NCBI RefSeq assembly: GCF_000255555.1
Contig: NZ_AGRW01000048.1
Span: 1-64,000, forward strand
DNA: 64,000 nt
Direction: 5' to 3'
Source: Treponema saccharophilum DSM 2985
GTDB taxonomy: Bacteria > Spirochaetota > Spirochaetia > Treponematales > Treponemataceae
In this document: piece after piece, positions 33,329 through 42,296 of the stretch
How positions within the stretch are numbered: position 1 is the first letter of the stretch
Layout of the letters: every line of letters starts with the position of its first letter
Notes under the pieces: generated by a model
Seen by the model: only the letters and a program-made list of their open reading frames with translations
Database searches by the model: none
Told to the model about the DNA's origin: nothing
Made by a program: the position numbers and the translations under genes

Positions 33329-33370
33329 GTGTCCGAAAGCATGTGTTTTCGGACACTTTTTTTTTGTTTT
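33329..33370 (+). terminator. Terminator of the importer operon
   Basis: Eleven-base stem AGTGTCCGAAA/TTTCGGACACT, followed by a long T-tract. The next gene's -10 element lies at the far end of that tract. Confidence 0.9.
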
Positions 33371-33391
33371 TTTCTTTTGTATAGTTTTGGA

Positions 33392-34162
33392 ATGAAAAAC
33401 AAACACACAAACGAACTTGCCGTCTGCGGTTTTGAGGCGGTAAAGGCTCTCGCAAAAATTCATCCGGAGTCGATACGGCGTTTTTATTACAATGACGAGA
33501 GGACAATGCCGTTCGCGGATTTGTTCCGCTTTCTTGCATCAAAGAGAATTCCATACAATAAGGTCGAGGACGCCGAGCTTGAGAAGCTGAGCGGAACCGT
33601 CCATCATCAGGGCGTCGTCGCCATGATTGAGCAGCCGGAAATCCCCCATCTCACGACGGGAATTGCCGAGGAATGGATTTCCCGGAACGAGTCCGCGCTT
33701 CTGCTCGACAGGGTCGGCAACGCGAACAATCTCGGCGCGATTGTCAGGAGTGCGGCTTTTTTCGGCTTCAAGAATGTCGTCATCCCGCTTGACGAGGCGC
33801 AAAGTTCCGTCACGACAAGTTCCTATCGCGTCGCCCAGGGCGGCATGGAATACGTGAACGTTTATTCGATTCGCTCCATATCGAAGCTTCTTGGCGCGAT
33901 GAAAGGAAAGATGGTCCGGTTCGGCACTGATGTCCGCGCGAAGACCACCGTCGATAAAATTCCGGGCTTGTGCGAGAAGAAACCCGCGCTCATCGTCCTC
34001 GGGAATGAAGAGCACGGTATTTCCGACGAAGTCCGCGCGAACTGCGACTATCTCATCCTCATTCCGTTTTCCGACGGGCTTGAGGAGAAGCGCCCGATTG
34101 AAAGTCTCAACGTCGCGCAGGCAGCGTCAATCGTCCTTTACGAATGCCGGAAGCTCAAGTGA
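33392..34162 (+). CDS. TrmH/SpoU-family RNA methyltransferase
   Basis: 2'-O-methyltransferase for rRNA or tRNA, 256 residues. N-terminal substrate-binding domain (HHQGVVAMI, the L30e-like end), then the SPOUT knot: LDRVGNANNLGAIVRSAAFFG, VLGNEEHGI and IPFSDGLEEKRPIESLNVAQAASIVLYE, the three SpoU motifs. Target base not identifiable. I chose ATG 33392; the frame upstream is in the terminator. TATAGT ends 6 bases before this ATG and no Shine-Dalgarno is visible, another probable leaderless gene. Confidence 0.88.
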   Translation: MKNKHTNELAVCGFEAVKALAKIHPESIRRFYYNDERTMPFADLFRFLASKRIPYNKVEDAELEKLSGTVHHQGVVAMIEQPEIPHLTTGIAEEWISRNESALLLDRVGNANNLGAIVRSAAFFGFKNVVIPLDEAQSSVTTSSYRVAQGGMEYVNVYSIRSISKLLGAMKGKMVRFGTDVRAKTTVDKIPGLCEKKPALIVLGNEEHGISDEVRANCDYLILIPFSDGLEEKRPIESLNVAQAASIVLYECRKLK

Positions 34163-34180
34163 TTTTTCTGCAGTGAACGA

Positions 34181-34222
34181 AAAACGCTCCCGATGGTTGC
34201 GGTACCGCTTCGGGAGCGTTTT
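34181..34222. terminator. Terminator between trmH-type gene and cysK
   Basis: Stem AAAACGCTCCCGA/TCGGGAGCGTTTT with T-rich ends on both strands; it serves the plus-strand gene. Confidence 0.85.
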
Positions 34223-34314
34223 TTGCGCTGTTTTGAAAAGCCCCTGCCGGTAAACAAGGCCGACTTATTTTTTGACGTACCGAGCAGGTTTACTATGTGC
34301 TATCAGCCTTTTTG

Positions 34315-35247
34315 TCAGTCGTTGAAAAGCGGCGTCGAAAGATAGCGGTCGCCCGAGTCGGGAAGAAGGACGACGATTGTCTTTCCCTCGAATTCGGGGC
34401 GTTTTGCGACTTCGATTGCAGCCCACAAAGCCGCGCCCGACGAAATCCCCGTGAGGAATCCTTCCGTCTTGCCGAGCATTTTTCCCGTCGTGATTGCGTC
34501 CTCGTTTTCGACGGCGATGATTTCATCGTAGATGCCCGTGTCGAGCGTTTTCGGGATGAATCCCGCGCCGATTCCCTGGATTTTGTGTGGGCCGGGCGTT
34601 CCTTTTGAGAGGACTGCCGACGTCGCAGGCTCTATCGCGAAAACTTTCAGATTCGGATTCTTCGATTTGAGGAATTTTCCGATGCCGCTTATCGTTCCGC
34701 CCGTTCCGACACCCGCAACGAACGCGTCGACCGTTCCGTCCGTGTCTTCCCAGATTTCAGGCCCCGTCGATTCGCTGTGGCACTGCGGGTTCACGGGGTT
34801 TTCGAACTGACCCGGAATGAAGCTGTTCGGCGTGTGCTTCGCGAGTTCCTCCGCTTTTGCGATTGCGCCCTTCATTCCCTTCGCGCCTTCGGTGAGGACG
34901 ATTTGCGCTCCGTACGCCTTGAGGAGGTTCCGCCGCTCGGCGGACATCGTCTCCGGCATCGTCAGGATTACCTTTAGCCCGTAGCTTGCCGCGACCGCTG
35001 CAAGCCCGATTCCTGTGTTTCCGGAAGTCGGCTCGATGATGACGGAATCCTTCGTCAGCGCGCCGGATTTGAGCGCGTCGTCAATCATCGCCTTCGCGAT
35101 TCTGTCCTTCACGCTTCCCGCCGGATTGAAATATTCGAGTTTTGCGATGAGCCGAGCCTTGAGAAGGAATTTCTTCTCGATGTTCCCGAGCTCGATGAGC
35201 GGTGTGTGCCCAATCAAGTCCGTGATTTTGGATGCGATTTTTGCCAT
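34315..35247 (-). CDS. cysK: Cysteine synthase A (O-acetylserine sulfhydrylase)
   Basis: PLP enzyme that makes cysteine from O-acetylserine and sulfide; 310 residues, normal length. Lys47 in NPAGSVKDR binds PLP, TSGNTG binds the substrate carboxylate, GTGGT is the phosphate cup and SSGAALW is the C-terminal PLP site. A GGAGGAAAAA Shine-Dalgarno precedes the ATG. The Rrf2-type regulator gene just upstream on the same strand may control it, as CymR or IscR do in other bacteria; this is inferred from position. Confidence 0.95.
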   Translation of the reverse strand: MAKIASKITDLIGHTPLIELGNIEKKFLLKARLIAKLEYFNPAGSVKDRIAKAMIDDALKSGALTKDSVIIEPTSGNTGIGLAAVAASYGLKVILTMPETMSAERRNLLKAYGAQIVLTEGAKGMKGAIAKAEELAKHTPNSFIPGQFENPVNPQCHSESTGPEIWEDTDGTVDAFVAGVGTGGTISGIGKFLKSKNPNLKVFAIEPATSAVLSKGTPGPHKIQGIGAGFIPKTLDTGIYDEIIAVENEDAITTGKMLGKTEGFLTGISSGAALWAAIEVAKRPEFEGKTIVVLLPDSGDRYLSTPLFND

Positions 35248-35330
35248 TTTTTCCTCCGATTTTTTATTTTGGTGCGTCCGGAAAAACGGCTGATTGAAAC
35301 CGTTCCGTTCCGGCCGTGCTTTTTTTTATA

Positions 35331-35366
35331 AAACATGTTCGCAAACTTCAGTTTCTGAACATGTTT
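35331..35366. repeat. Palindrome AAACATGTTC...GAACATGTTT
   Basis: Perfect 10-base arms around 16 bases, between the Rrf2 gene and cysK. It is related to the AAACCTGTTC...GAACAGGTCT elements at 38487-38522, 39665-39700 and 48068-48103, so it belongs to a dispersed family. It could also act as a Rrf2 operator. Confidence 0.6.
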
Positions 35367-35453
35367 ATTGATTTTCGCCCGCCATCATATGCGAAAACTG
35401 CGCATTGAATAACAGCCTGCGCGGAGCAGTATTTTCCGGGCAGGCTGTCGTTC

Positions 35454-35873
35454 CTATAGTTCGTTGAGTTTTCCCGTCACGAGGTCTTCAAGCGTTATCC
35501 CTGACATGAAATTGGCGATTGTGTCGTTGAGCTTCTTCCACATCGGAAGCGTCTGGCAGATGTCCTTTTTTGGACAGAAATTTTCCGGGCCGTCGAGGCA
35601 TGCTACCGGGGCGAGGCTTCCTTCCGTTATGTGAAGGATTTCGCCGATTTTATAGTCTGCCGGTTTCTTGGACAGCTTGTATCCGCCCTGCGGTCCGCGG
35701 ACGCTTGTCAGCAGCCCGAATTTGCTGAGCAGCGCCGTTATCTGCTCAAGATATTTGACTGAAATCTCCTGCCGTTGCGAGATGTCTTTTAGCGCGATGT
35801 ATTCGCCGTTGTCGTGCTGCGCCAGGTCTATCATGAACCTGAGCGCATACCTTCCTCTTGTAGAAATCTTCAT
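35454..35873 (-). CDS. Rrf2-family transcriptional regulator (IscR/CymR-like)
   Basis: Winged-helix regulator, 139 residues. N-terminal MKISTRGRYALRFMIDLA and the HTH (ISQRQEISVKYLEQITALLSK), the wing VRGPQGGYKLSK, then a Cys cluster C-X7-C-X5-C (ACLDG...FCPKKDIC). Such a cluster can ligate Fe-S, as in IscR, though the spacing is not identical. A GGAGC Shine-Dalgarno is present. It lies upstream of cysK on the same strand, with a palindrome between, so control of cysteine or Fe-S supply is plausible. Confidence 0.88.
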   Translation of the reverse strand: MKISTRGRYALRFMIDLAQHDNGEYIALKDISQRQEISVKYLEQITALLSKFGLLTSVRGPQGGYKLSKKPADYKIGEILHITEGSLAPVACLDGPENFCPKKDICQTLPMWKKLNDTIANFMSGITLEDLVTGKLNEL

Positions 35874-36085
35874 GTTTGCTCCGTGTGTGTGCGCTTCCCG
35901 GAAGATGGAGGCATTCCCGAGATATGCCAGCAGAATACGAAAACCATTCTCTTTTGATGCTGCCGTTTTCCGATAAGCGCGGGAATTCTTTTTCGTCGGA
36001 GATTATAGCACAGAAATATTTATTAGAAAATTGCTAGGAATTGTCGGATAGAATATTTTGCCTTCGCGACTGCAAAATTTCGCGA

Positions 36086-36114
36086 AAAAAAAAGCGCGTC
36101 CGGTTTGGGCGCGC
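36086..36114 (-). terminator. Terminator of kdgK
   Basis: GCGCGTCC/GGGCGCGC stem (one wobble), followed on the minus strand by eight or nine T. Confidence 0.75.
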
Positions 36115-36133
36115 CCCGCGTTTTCGCATTCCG

Positions 36134-37165
36134 CTAGCGGTTCATTTCGGATTGCTTTCCCTTTGTCTGATGGCCTTTTATTATCGATGATATCTCGTTG
36201 AAGTCGGAGAGGGGAAGGTCGCCCGCAATCGTGTTTTTCGTCGCGCAGGTGGCGTTTCCGAACTCCATCGCCTTTTTCGGGTCGCCGTATTTGAGCAGAC
36301 CGAAAAGGACGCCCGAGCAGTACGCGTCGCCGCTTCCGATTCTGTCGACGACGTCGATATCCTTGTACGGCTCTTCCGTATAGAACGTGTCCTCCGCCTT
36401 CGAATAGATGAGCGACGTGAACGAATGGATTTTCGGGCTGATGACCTCGCGCTCGCTCGAGGCGATGAAGCGGATATTCGGGAAGTCGCGGCAGAATTCG
36501 CGGTGCATTTCTTCAAGCGTGCCCGTTTTCTGGAACATCCGGCGGCAGCTTTCCTCCGATATGAAAAGCACGTCGATGAACGGCAGAATCTGCTTTATCG
36601 TCGTGCGCGCGGTTTCCTCGTCCCAAAGGTTCGCGCGGTAGTTGACGTCGAACGCGATTTCCGCGCCCGCTTCCTTGAACCGCTTTATAAGTTCGATTGC
36701 AAGAACGCGCGTGTTTTCGCTGAGGGCGAGCGTTATGCCTGACGTGTAGAACATCCGCGTTTTTCCGTAGATGTCCTCGGGTATTTCGTCGAGCGTGATT
36801 TTCGTTATGGATGAATGGCGGCGGTCGTAGACGACGGTCGGTTTTCTGGGGTATGCGCCGTTCTCGTAATAGTAGATTCCGAGCCGCGCGTCCGGTGAAT
36901 CATCGTATATGATGAAATCGTCCGAGACAGACGAAAAGCGAATGCGGTTCTTTACGAACGTCCCGAGCTCGTTTCTCGGAAGCCGCGTGATTATTCCGGA
37001 GCGGAGCCCGAGCAACGACACGCCTGACGCCACGTTCAGCTCCGCGCCTCCTGCGTGCTTTTCGAAGATGTCGCTGCGGAATATGCGTCCGTTTGACGGC
37101 GGTGAAAGGCGGAGCATGGTCTCGCCGAACGTTATCAAGTCGAATTTTTTTGTCTGCTGTTCCAT
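36134..37165 (-). CDS. kdgK: 2-keto-3-deoxygluconate kinase, PfkB family
   Basis: Phosphorylates KDG from hexuronate or pectin catabolism. PfkB fold: N-terminal FDLITFGETMLRLSPP and the substrate-lid GGAELNVASGVSLLG, and the C-terminal ATP/anion-hole motif DRIGSGDAYCSG (usually GAGD). The FGETMLRL start is characteristic of KDG kinases. 343 residues from ATG 37165, preceded by GGAGA. The open frame's longer start is unsupported and overlaps the divergent promoter. Function agrees with uxaB and the pectinases in this window. Confidence 0.85.
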   Translation of the reverse strand: MEQQTKKFDLITFGETMLRLSPPSNGRIFRSDIFEKHAGGAELNVASGVSLLGLRSGIITRLPRNELGTFVKNRIRFSSVSDDFIIYDDSPDARLGIYYYENGAYPRKPTVVYDRRHSSITKITLDEIPEDIYGKTRMFYTSGITLALSENTRVLAIELIKRFKEAGAEIAFDVNYRANLWDEETARTTIKQILPFIDVLFISEESCRRMFQKTGTLEEMHREFCRDFPNIRFIASSEREVISPKIHSFTSLIYSKAEDTFYTEEPYKDIDVVDRIGSGDAYCSGVLFGLLKYGDPKKAMEFGNATCATKNTIAGDLPLSDFNEISSIIKGHQTKGKQSEMNR

Positions 37166-37355
37166 AAAAATCTCCAGGAGAATTGATTTCCGTATTCTAG
37201 CCGTTACGAGGACAGTTCGCAATGAATCCCCGTGCTGTGATTTTCCAAGATTCCGCACTTTCCCGCGTTTCGCCGCCGATTTTCTTGCGGCTGTCATAAA
37301 TCCGCCATTTGCTCGTCGTTTACTTTTGGGTTTCCGTCGAATATACTTACAAACC

Positions 37356-38369
37356 ATGAGCGAATTGAACGAACAGGCCGTCGTGGATGAAGCAGATGAC
37401 GAAAAGGAGTCCCTCAGGGATTTTTTCAAAAGCAAGGGACTTTTCATAATAATATGGCTGTTCTGTTTCGTCGTGGTTTCCATCGTCTTTCTCGTGAAGC
37501 TGGACGACATCAAGACAAATCTGAAAGACACGCGTTTTTTTGAGCGGATTTTCGGCTCGACACCCGTTTTTATAGAAAATCACGTCAGCAAAAAGGAAAA
37601 GCAGAAAACGGACCTCGGGGAAAAAGAGACTGTCATCAACATAGACAAGATTTCCGGAAGGAACGTTCCCCGCGGCGACGATATTTCCGAGACGATTCCG
37701 ATGGAGGAATCCGTGTGGAGCCGTCCGACGGAATCGCTTGCCGAGGAGCCGCCCGCCGACGTTCAGCAGCCCGGCGATGACGTGGGTGCCGCCGGAATCG
37801 ATTATGAAATTCCGACCGAGGAGCAGCCTGCCGCAGAAGTTGAGCCGCCCGCCGTGTATCCCGTGGAGGAGGAATTCATCCCGAAAAGCCTTCCCGTGGA
37901 CAATTCCGTTTTTGAGGAGAAGCCCGTCCGTTCGCTCGCGGACGTGCAGATGATGAACGCGAAGCTCTGGTTCGTTTCCGTTGATGCCGACGGAAGGATT
38001 ACCCGCCGCCAATGCACGAGGCGCATCGTCAAGGCGGACGCGCCGCTCACGAACAACATAAAGCTGATTCTGCAGGGCCCCGACTCGCGGGAATTGGACG
38101 ACGGGTGCATGTCGCTCATTCCGAACGGCACGCGCCTCATTACGGCGCTCGTAAAAGACGGCGTCGCGTTCCTCAACTTCAGCCCGGAATTCGAGAGCAA
38201 CAGGCTCGGCGCGGAAGGATACCTTGCGCAGCTTCAGCAGGTCGTTTTCACCTCGACGGAATTCGCGACCGTAAAAAGCGTGCAGATTCTTATAGACGGG
38301 CACAAAAAGGAAACGCTCGGCGACGGCGTGTGGATCGGCTCGCCGCTTTCGCGCTCCGATTTCAAGTGA
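37356..38369 (+). CDS. GerMN-domain membrane-anchored protein
   Basis: 337 residues. A cytoplasmic acidic N-terminus, one membrane helix (about residues 30-48), a long Pro/Glu-rich extracytoplasmic linker (~95-185) and a C-terminal GerMN domain: LWFVSVDADGRITRR, SLIPNGTRL, FLNFSPEFE and QQVVFTSTEFATVKSVQILIDG. GerMN domains occur in spore and cell-envelope proteins; in spirochaetes an envelope role is likely. I chose ATG 37356 because the frame before it runs antisense through kdgK. Promoter TTTACT-17-TATACT ends 8 bases before the ATG without a Shine-Dalgarno. Confidence 0.8.
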   Translation: MSELNEQAVVDEADDEKESLRDFFKSKGLFIIIWLFCFVVVSIVFLVKLDDIKTNLKDTRFFERIFGSTPVFIENHVSKKEKQKTDLGEKETVINIDKISGRNVPRGDDISETIPMEESVWSRPTESLAEEPPADVQQPGDDVGAAGIDYEIPTEEQPAAEVEPPAVYPVEEEFIPKSLPVDNSVFEEKPVRSLADVQMMNAKLWFVSVDADGRITRRQCTRRIVKADAPLTNNIKLILQGPDSRELDDGCMSLIPNGTRLITALVKDGVAFLNFSPEFESNRLGAEGYLAQLQQVVFTSTEFATVKSVQILIDGHKKETLGDGVWIGSPLSRSDFK

Positions 38370-38394
38370 TTCGCCCGTTTTGGGAAAGCCAAAC

Positions 38395-38432
38395 AAAAAG
38401 CAGCCTGAGGAAAAATTCCCCGGCTGCTTTTT
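38395..38432 (+). terminator. Terminator of the GerMN gene
   Basis: AAAAAGCAGCC (38395-38405) pairs with GGCTGCTTTTT (38422-38432). Confidence 0.85.
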
Positions 38433-38486
38433 CGCTTTTAGGCTCGTTTCCGATTTCAGTACCTTTGTGCCATTCCAGATATCAGT

Positions 38487-38522
38487 AAACCTGTTCTGAG
38501 ACTGAATTTTCCGAACAGGTCT
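38487..38522. repeat. Dispersed palindrome AAACCTGTTC type
   Basis: Arms AAACCTGTTC and GAACAGGTCT. A second palindrome (GATGCCGAAATGAATTCGG region, 38530-38552) follows at once. Both types recur in other intergenic gaps of the window. Confidence 0.65.
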
Positions 38523-38561
38523 GTTGAGAGATGCCGAAATGAATTCGGAATGGCATCTTGC

Positions 38562-39614
38562 TCATTTCACGTCGTATGACGAGATGATTTTGTCGAAATA
38601 TTTTTTGTTGTTCTTGTAGGCGTTCTCGTTGACGGTGAGCGCGAAAATTCCTGTCGCGTCGTTTCCGAGCGGGACGATTTTCTTGAAGTCGCGCTTTACG
38701 GACGCTGATTCGGGGAAGAGGAATACCTGCTCGATTTTTGTCGAGCCACCGCTTTCCGAAATCCGCATTTTCGTCCAGTTCGGGTACGTGTGGTCGCGCC
38801 CGAGGATGAGCGAGCGTATGAATGCGCCTTTCTTTTCGGCCGGAAGCATGAGCGCGACGACTGACTGCGCCGCGTAGTCGCCGAGCATCCACGTCGCGGG
38901 CGATTTCTGTTCCCATGATGTGTCGAGCGATACGGAAAGGCTTTTCAGGCCGTCGTTCTCCACGAGGATGTCGTTTTTCTTTCCCTTCTTGATTTTCTCT
39001 TTTTTTCCGGCGGGAACGTCCTTGGGGAACCCTTTGAACGAAGAGAAACTCGTGTCGGTTGATGACGAGAGCCTTCCACCGGTAACGGCTTCGAGCGCGA
39101 TTTTTCCGTCGGACGTCGTGATGCGCGAAAGGTTGAGAATCGGGATTACGGGGTCGAATTCGAGCGAGACCCTGCCGCCGAACTGCTCGTAGGTGTCGGA
39201 AACGGAGCGTTTTTCCGCAACGTCGCCGGCGTTTTTCCGCCTCGGGAACAGTTCGTAGACGAAATCGTGGAGATAGTTCGCGACGTCCGTCTCCTCCTGC
39301 GTCTGCGGGAACGGCTCGAATCTCTCTCCGGTCAGCTCGATTGCGTCGCGCTCCTCGTTTCCGTCTATCGTGATGAAATCCTGCATGTCGATTTCCGGCT
39401 GGGAATCCGTCGACGGGGCATAATAGCGCAACCCGTACGTCGTGTCGTCATAGAAGATTATGCCGATGTACGAATCGCGCGTGAACGTGCTGTCCTTGTA
39501 GTAGACGAACTGCCCGCTTTGGTCGGGAACCGCCGCTTTCACGCCCGGAATGGCGAATGCGTGGAACGCGAGAAGCGGGATTGCCGCCGCAAATGTTCTC
39601 TTCAGTAAATTCAT
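38562..39614 (-). CDS. Exported protein of unknown function
   Basis: I do not recognise a domain. 350 residues with an N-terminal signal peptide (MNLLKRTFAAAIPLLAFHAFA, cleavage near residue 21), so it is periplasmic or surface-bound. The mature part is mixed alpha/beta, with a Lys-rich segment (~residues 205-218, KKEKIKKGKKND) and a C-terminal region that looks like a conserved fold (FIRSLILGRDHTYPNW, GNDATGIFALTVNENAY). ATG 39614 has AGGAAGG upstream; the open frame's earlier ATG does not. Flanked by dispersed palindromes on both sides. Confidence 0.7.
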   Translation of the reverse strand: MNLLKRTFAAAIPLLAFHAFAIPGVKAAVPDQSGQFVYYKDSTFTRDSYIGIIFYDDTTYGLRYYAPSTDSQPEIDMQDFITIDGNEERDAIELTGERFEPFPQTQEETDVANYLHDFVYELFPRRKNAGDVAEKRSVSDTYEQFGGRVSLEFDPVIPILNLSRITTSDGKIALEAVTGGRLSSSTDTSFSSFKGFPKDVPAGKKEKIKKGKKNDILVENDGLKSLSVSLDTSWEQKSPATWMLGDYAAQSVVALMLPAEKKGAFIRSLILGRDHTYPNWTKMRISESGGSTKIEQVFLFPESASVKRDFKKIVPLGNDATGIFALTVNENAYKNNKKYFDKIISSYDVK

Positions 39615-39664
39615 TTTCCTTCCTTGCAAATTGCGCGGAGGGCTGCCCGCTGGTCCTGCATATT

Positions 39665-39733
39665 AGACCTGCTCTGAAAGTGAGATTTCCGAACAGTTTT
39701 GTTGCCATTCCGAAACAGTCTCGGCATGGCGGC
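39665..39733. repeat. Two adjacent dispersed palindromes
   Basis: AGACCTGCTC/GAACAG type (39665-39700), followed by a CATTCCGAAACAGTCTCGG-type element (to 39733). Confidence 0.55.
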
Positions 39734-39759
39734 GCGGTTCGGGCAGCCCCTTTTTCGGT

Positions 39760-41610
39760 TTACGCGTTGAGGCGCGCGAGTTCCGCCTTCACGAACGCAG
39801 CGGCTTTTGCTGCCGCCTCATCCGCCGGAACAAGCTCGGCTTCTGCCTGCGCGCGCGGCTTGAATTCGACGTTCGGGAGGTTTTTCTCGCCCACCGTTAT
39901 GCGCAGCGGGATTCCGATAAGCTCCATGTCCGCGAATTTGACGCCGGGGCGCTCGTTCCTGTCGTCGAGGAACACCTCGATTCCGTCCGATTTGAGCGTC
40001 TCGTAAATTTTGTCGGCGACTTCCTTCATCTTTCCGTCGTACTTTATCGGAACGACGCAAACCTGGAACGGAGCGACGGTCATCGGCCAGATGATTCCCT
40101 TCTCGTCGTTGTTGTTCTCGATTATCGAGGCGAGCGTGCGGTCGACGCCGATTCCGTAGCATCCCATCGTCGGCTCGGCAGCCTTCCCGTTCTTGTCGAG
40201 GAAGGTGACTTTCATCGACTTCGTGTATTTGTGCCCGAGCTTGAAGATATGACCGAGCTCGTTTCCCTTCGTCGAATAGAACGTACCGCCGCAAATCGGG
40301 CATTTGTCGCCTTCCTTTACGGTGCGCACGTCTGCGCAGAGGAACGGCGTGAAGTCGCGGAGCGGCTCGACGTGGCGGATATGGAATCCGTCCTTTCCGC
40401 TTCCGGCGATTGCGTCGTGCATCATCGCCGTCATCGTCCCGTCATCGTTCGCCTTTACGACGGAAGAATCGACGACGAGCGGAGCCTTTGCCGTGACAGG
40501 ACCGACAAAACCGTGTCCCGCGCCTGCAATCTGGCGGATTTCCTCGTCATCGGCAAGCACGACTTCCGAAGCCTTGAGCGCGGATGCAAGTTTCGCCTCG
40601 TTCACGTCCAAATCGGCGCGGATGAGGACGCACGCGTATGAAAGCGGGTAGTAGTCGCCCGAACTTTCCTTGACGCGTTTCCAGTCCTTCGCGTGCGGGC
40701 ATGACGAAAGGTCGAGCGCCGAATTTATGACGCGGTAGACGAGCGCCTTGATGAACATTTTCGGGGATTCGTCGAAGAACTTTTCCATATCCTCGATTGA
40801 GAAAACGTTCGGCGTCTCGACTTCCTCAATTGCCGCGTCTGTTTTCTCGTGCTTCTTCCCGTTCTTGTCGAGCGACTCGTCGTCACGGCAGGCTGCTTTC
40901 TCGACGTTCGCCGCGTATCCGCAGGACTCGTTCGGGCAGATGATGAGCGTGTCGTCGCCAATCGGGGACTCGACCATGAATTCCTCTGAGCCGCTTCCGC
41001 CCATCGCGCCCGAATCCGCGCGTACCGGGATAATCTTGAGCCCGAGCCGCTTGAAGATGCGGAAATACGCCTTCTCATACGCCTTGTACGATTCGTCGAG
41101 CGACTCGTCGTCTGCGTTCATCGTGTATCCGTCCGCCATGATGAATTCGCGTCCGCGCATGACGCCGTAGCGGGGGCGGATTTCGTCGCGGTATTTCGTG
41201 TTTATCTGGTAGAAATTGACGGGAAGCTGCTTGTATGAATCAAGGCCGTCGCGGACAATCGCCGTGTACGCTTCCTCCGCAGTCGGGGAGACGACCATAT
41301 CCTGCTCGCCGCGGTTCCTCGCCTTGAGCATCTGCGGTCCCATTGTTTCCCATCTTCCCGATTCCTTCCATATTTCTCCCGGAACGATTACCGTCGGCTT
41401 GAATTCGAGCGCGCCCGCCGTTTCGTTCCATTCCTCGCGGATTATTTCCTCAAGTTTCCTGAGCGAGCGGACTCCGAGCGGAAGGTATGTGTACAGTCCG
41501 TTTCCAAGTTTGCGCGTGATTCCAGCGCGGAGCATGAGCTTGTGGCTCGCGATGACAGCTTCCGAGGGAGCTTCCCGGAGCGTCGAAATGTAAAATTTGG
41601 ATGCTTTCAT
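39760..41610 (-). CDS. proS: Prolyl-tRNA synthetase, bacterial type with editing domain
   Basis: Charges tRNA-Pro. Class II core: motif 1 region LRKLEEIIREEWNETAG, motif 2 YRDEIRPRYGVMRGREFIMAD, and the C-terminal motif 3 with GCYGIGVDRTLASIIE. An inserted editing domain lies between motifs 2 and 3 (about residues 225-405), containing the IAGAGHGFVGP segment, as in the long bacterial form. The anticodon domain follows (VCVVPIKYD, DRNERPGVKFADMELIGIP). 616 residues against 572 in E. coli. TACAAT lies 9 bases before the ATG and no Shine-Dalgarno is seen. Confidence 0.96.
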   Translation of the reverse strand: MKASKFYISTLREAPSEAVIASHKLMLRAGITRKLGNGLYTYLPLGVRSLRKLEEIIREEWNETAGALEFKPTVIVPGEIWKESGRWETMGPQMLKARNRGEQDMVVSPTAEEAYTAIVRDGLDSYKQLPVNFYQINTKYRDEIRPRYGVMRGREFIMADGYTMNADDESLDESYKAYEKAYFRIFKRLGLKIIPVRADSGAMGGSGSEEFMVESPIGDDTLIICPNESCGYAANVEKAACRDDESLDKNGKKHEKTDAAIEEVETPNVFSIEDMEKFFDESPKMFIKALVYRVINSALDLSSCPHAKDWKRVKESSGDYYPLSYACVLIRADLDVNEAKLASALKASEVVLADDEEIRQIAGAGHGFVGPVTAKAPLVVDSSVVKANDDGTMTAMMHDAIAGSGKDGFHIRHVEPLRDFTPFLCADVRTVKEGDKCPICGGTFYSTKGNELGHIFKLGHKYTKSMKVTFLDKNGKAAEPTMGCYGIGVDRTLASIIENNNDEKGIIWPMTVAPFQVCVVPIKYDGKMKEVADKIYETLKSDGIEVFLDDRNERPGVKFADMELIGIPLRITVGEKNLPNVEFKPRAQAEAELVPADEAAAKAAAFVKAELARLNA

Positions 41611-41649
41611 AATTCGTCTATTGTATTGAAACGCAAAGGAAAAATCGAC

Positions 41650-41849
41650 GGAGGGGGAGAGAGGAAAGGGGAAAGAGGAGAGTGGAAAGCGGAAAGGGGA
41701 AAGGGGAAAGTGGAAAGGGGAGAGTGGAAAGTGGAAAGTGGAAAGGGGAGAGTGGAAAGTGGAAAGTGGAGAGTGGAAAGTGGAAAGTGGAGAGTGGAGA
41801 GTGGAAAGGGGAGAGTGGAGAGTGGAAAGGGGAAAGTGGAAGGGGGAAA
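41650..41849. repeat. Purine-only heptanucleotide microsatellite
   Basis: About 200 bases made of 7-base units of the form GGARAGK (GGAAAGT, GGAGAGT, GGAAAGG), almost all purine on the plus strand. It touches the five-unit repeat to its right. Open frames on both strands are pure repeat and not genes. Confidence 0.9.
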
Positions 41850-42256
41850 ATGGAAGGTTCGCCGCGCGAACCGGCGCACGGTTGCTCCGACCAAGCCGAG
41901 CTTAGAACGGAAAAGAATGCACCCGCATGGAAGGTTCGTCCCGCGAACCGGCGCACGGTTGCTCCGACCAAGCCGAGCTTAGAACGGAAAAAGAATGCAC
42001 CCGCATGGAAGGTTCGCCCCGCGAACCGGCGAACGGTTGCTCCAACCAAGCCGAGCTTAGAACGGGGATACGAACGCAACCGCCCCGCCGGGCATGGAAG
42101 GTTCGCCGCGCGAACCGGCGAACGGTTGCTCCAACCGAACCGAACTTAGAACGGAAAATGAATGCACCCGCCCCGCCGGGCATGGAAGGTTCGCCGCGCG
42201 AACCGGCGAACGGTTGCTCCAACCAAGCCGAACTTAGAACGGAAAATGAATGCAAC
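41850..42256. repeat. Five tandem 77-89 bp repeats, related to 4591-4904
   Basis: Units start at ATGGAAGGTTCG: 41850, 41927, 42005, 42094 and 42182 (77, 78, 89 and 88 bases apart). Each contains CGCGAACCGGCG(A/C)ACGGTTGCTCC and CTTAGAACGG. The longer units carry an extra CGCCCCGCCGGGC. The core is the same as in the repeats at 4591-4904 but the ends differ. Confidence 0.9.
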
Positions 42257-42260
42257 CGAG

Positions 42261-42290
42261 TTGACACTTCCTTTTGTTGCAATCTAAATT
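42261..42290 (+). promoter_or_regulatory. Promoter of the PfkB gene, leaderless arrangement
   Basis: TTGACA (42261-42266), 18 bases, TAAATT (42285-42290), then six bases and ATG at 42297. Transcription should start at the ATG itself. Confidence 0.65.
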
Positions 42291-42296
42291 TGAAAG

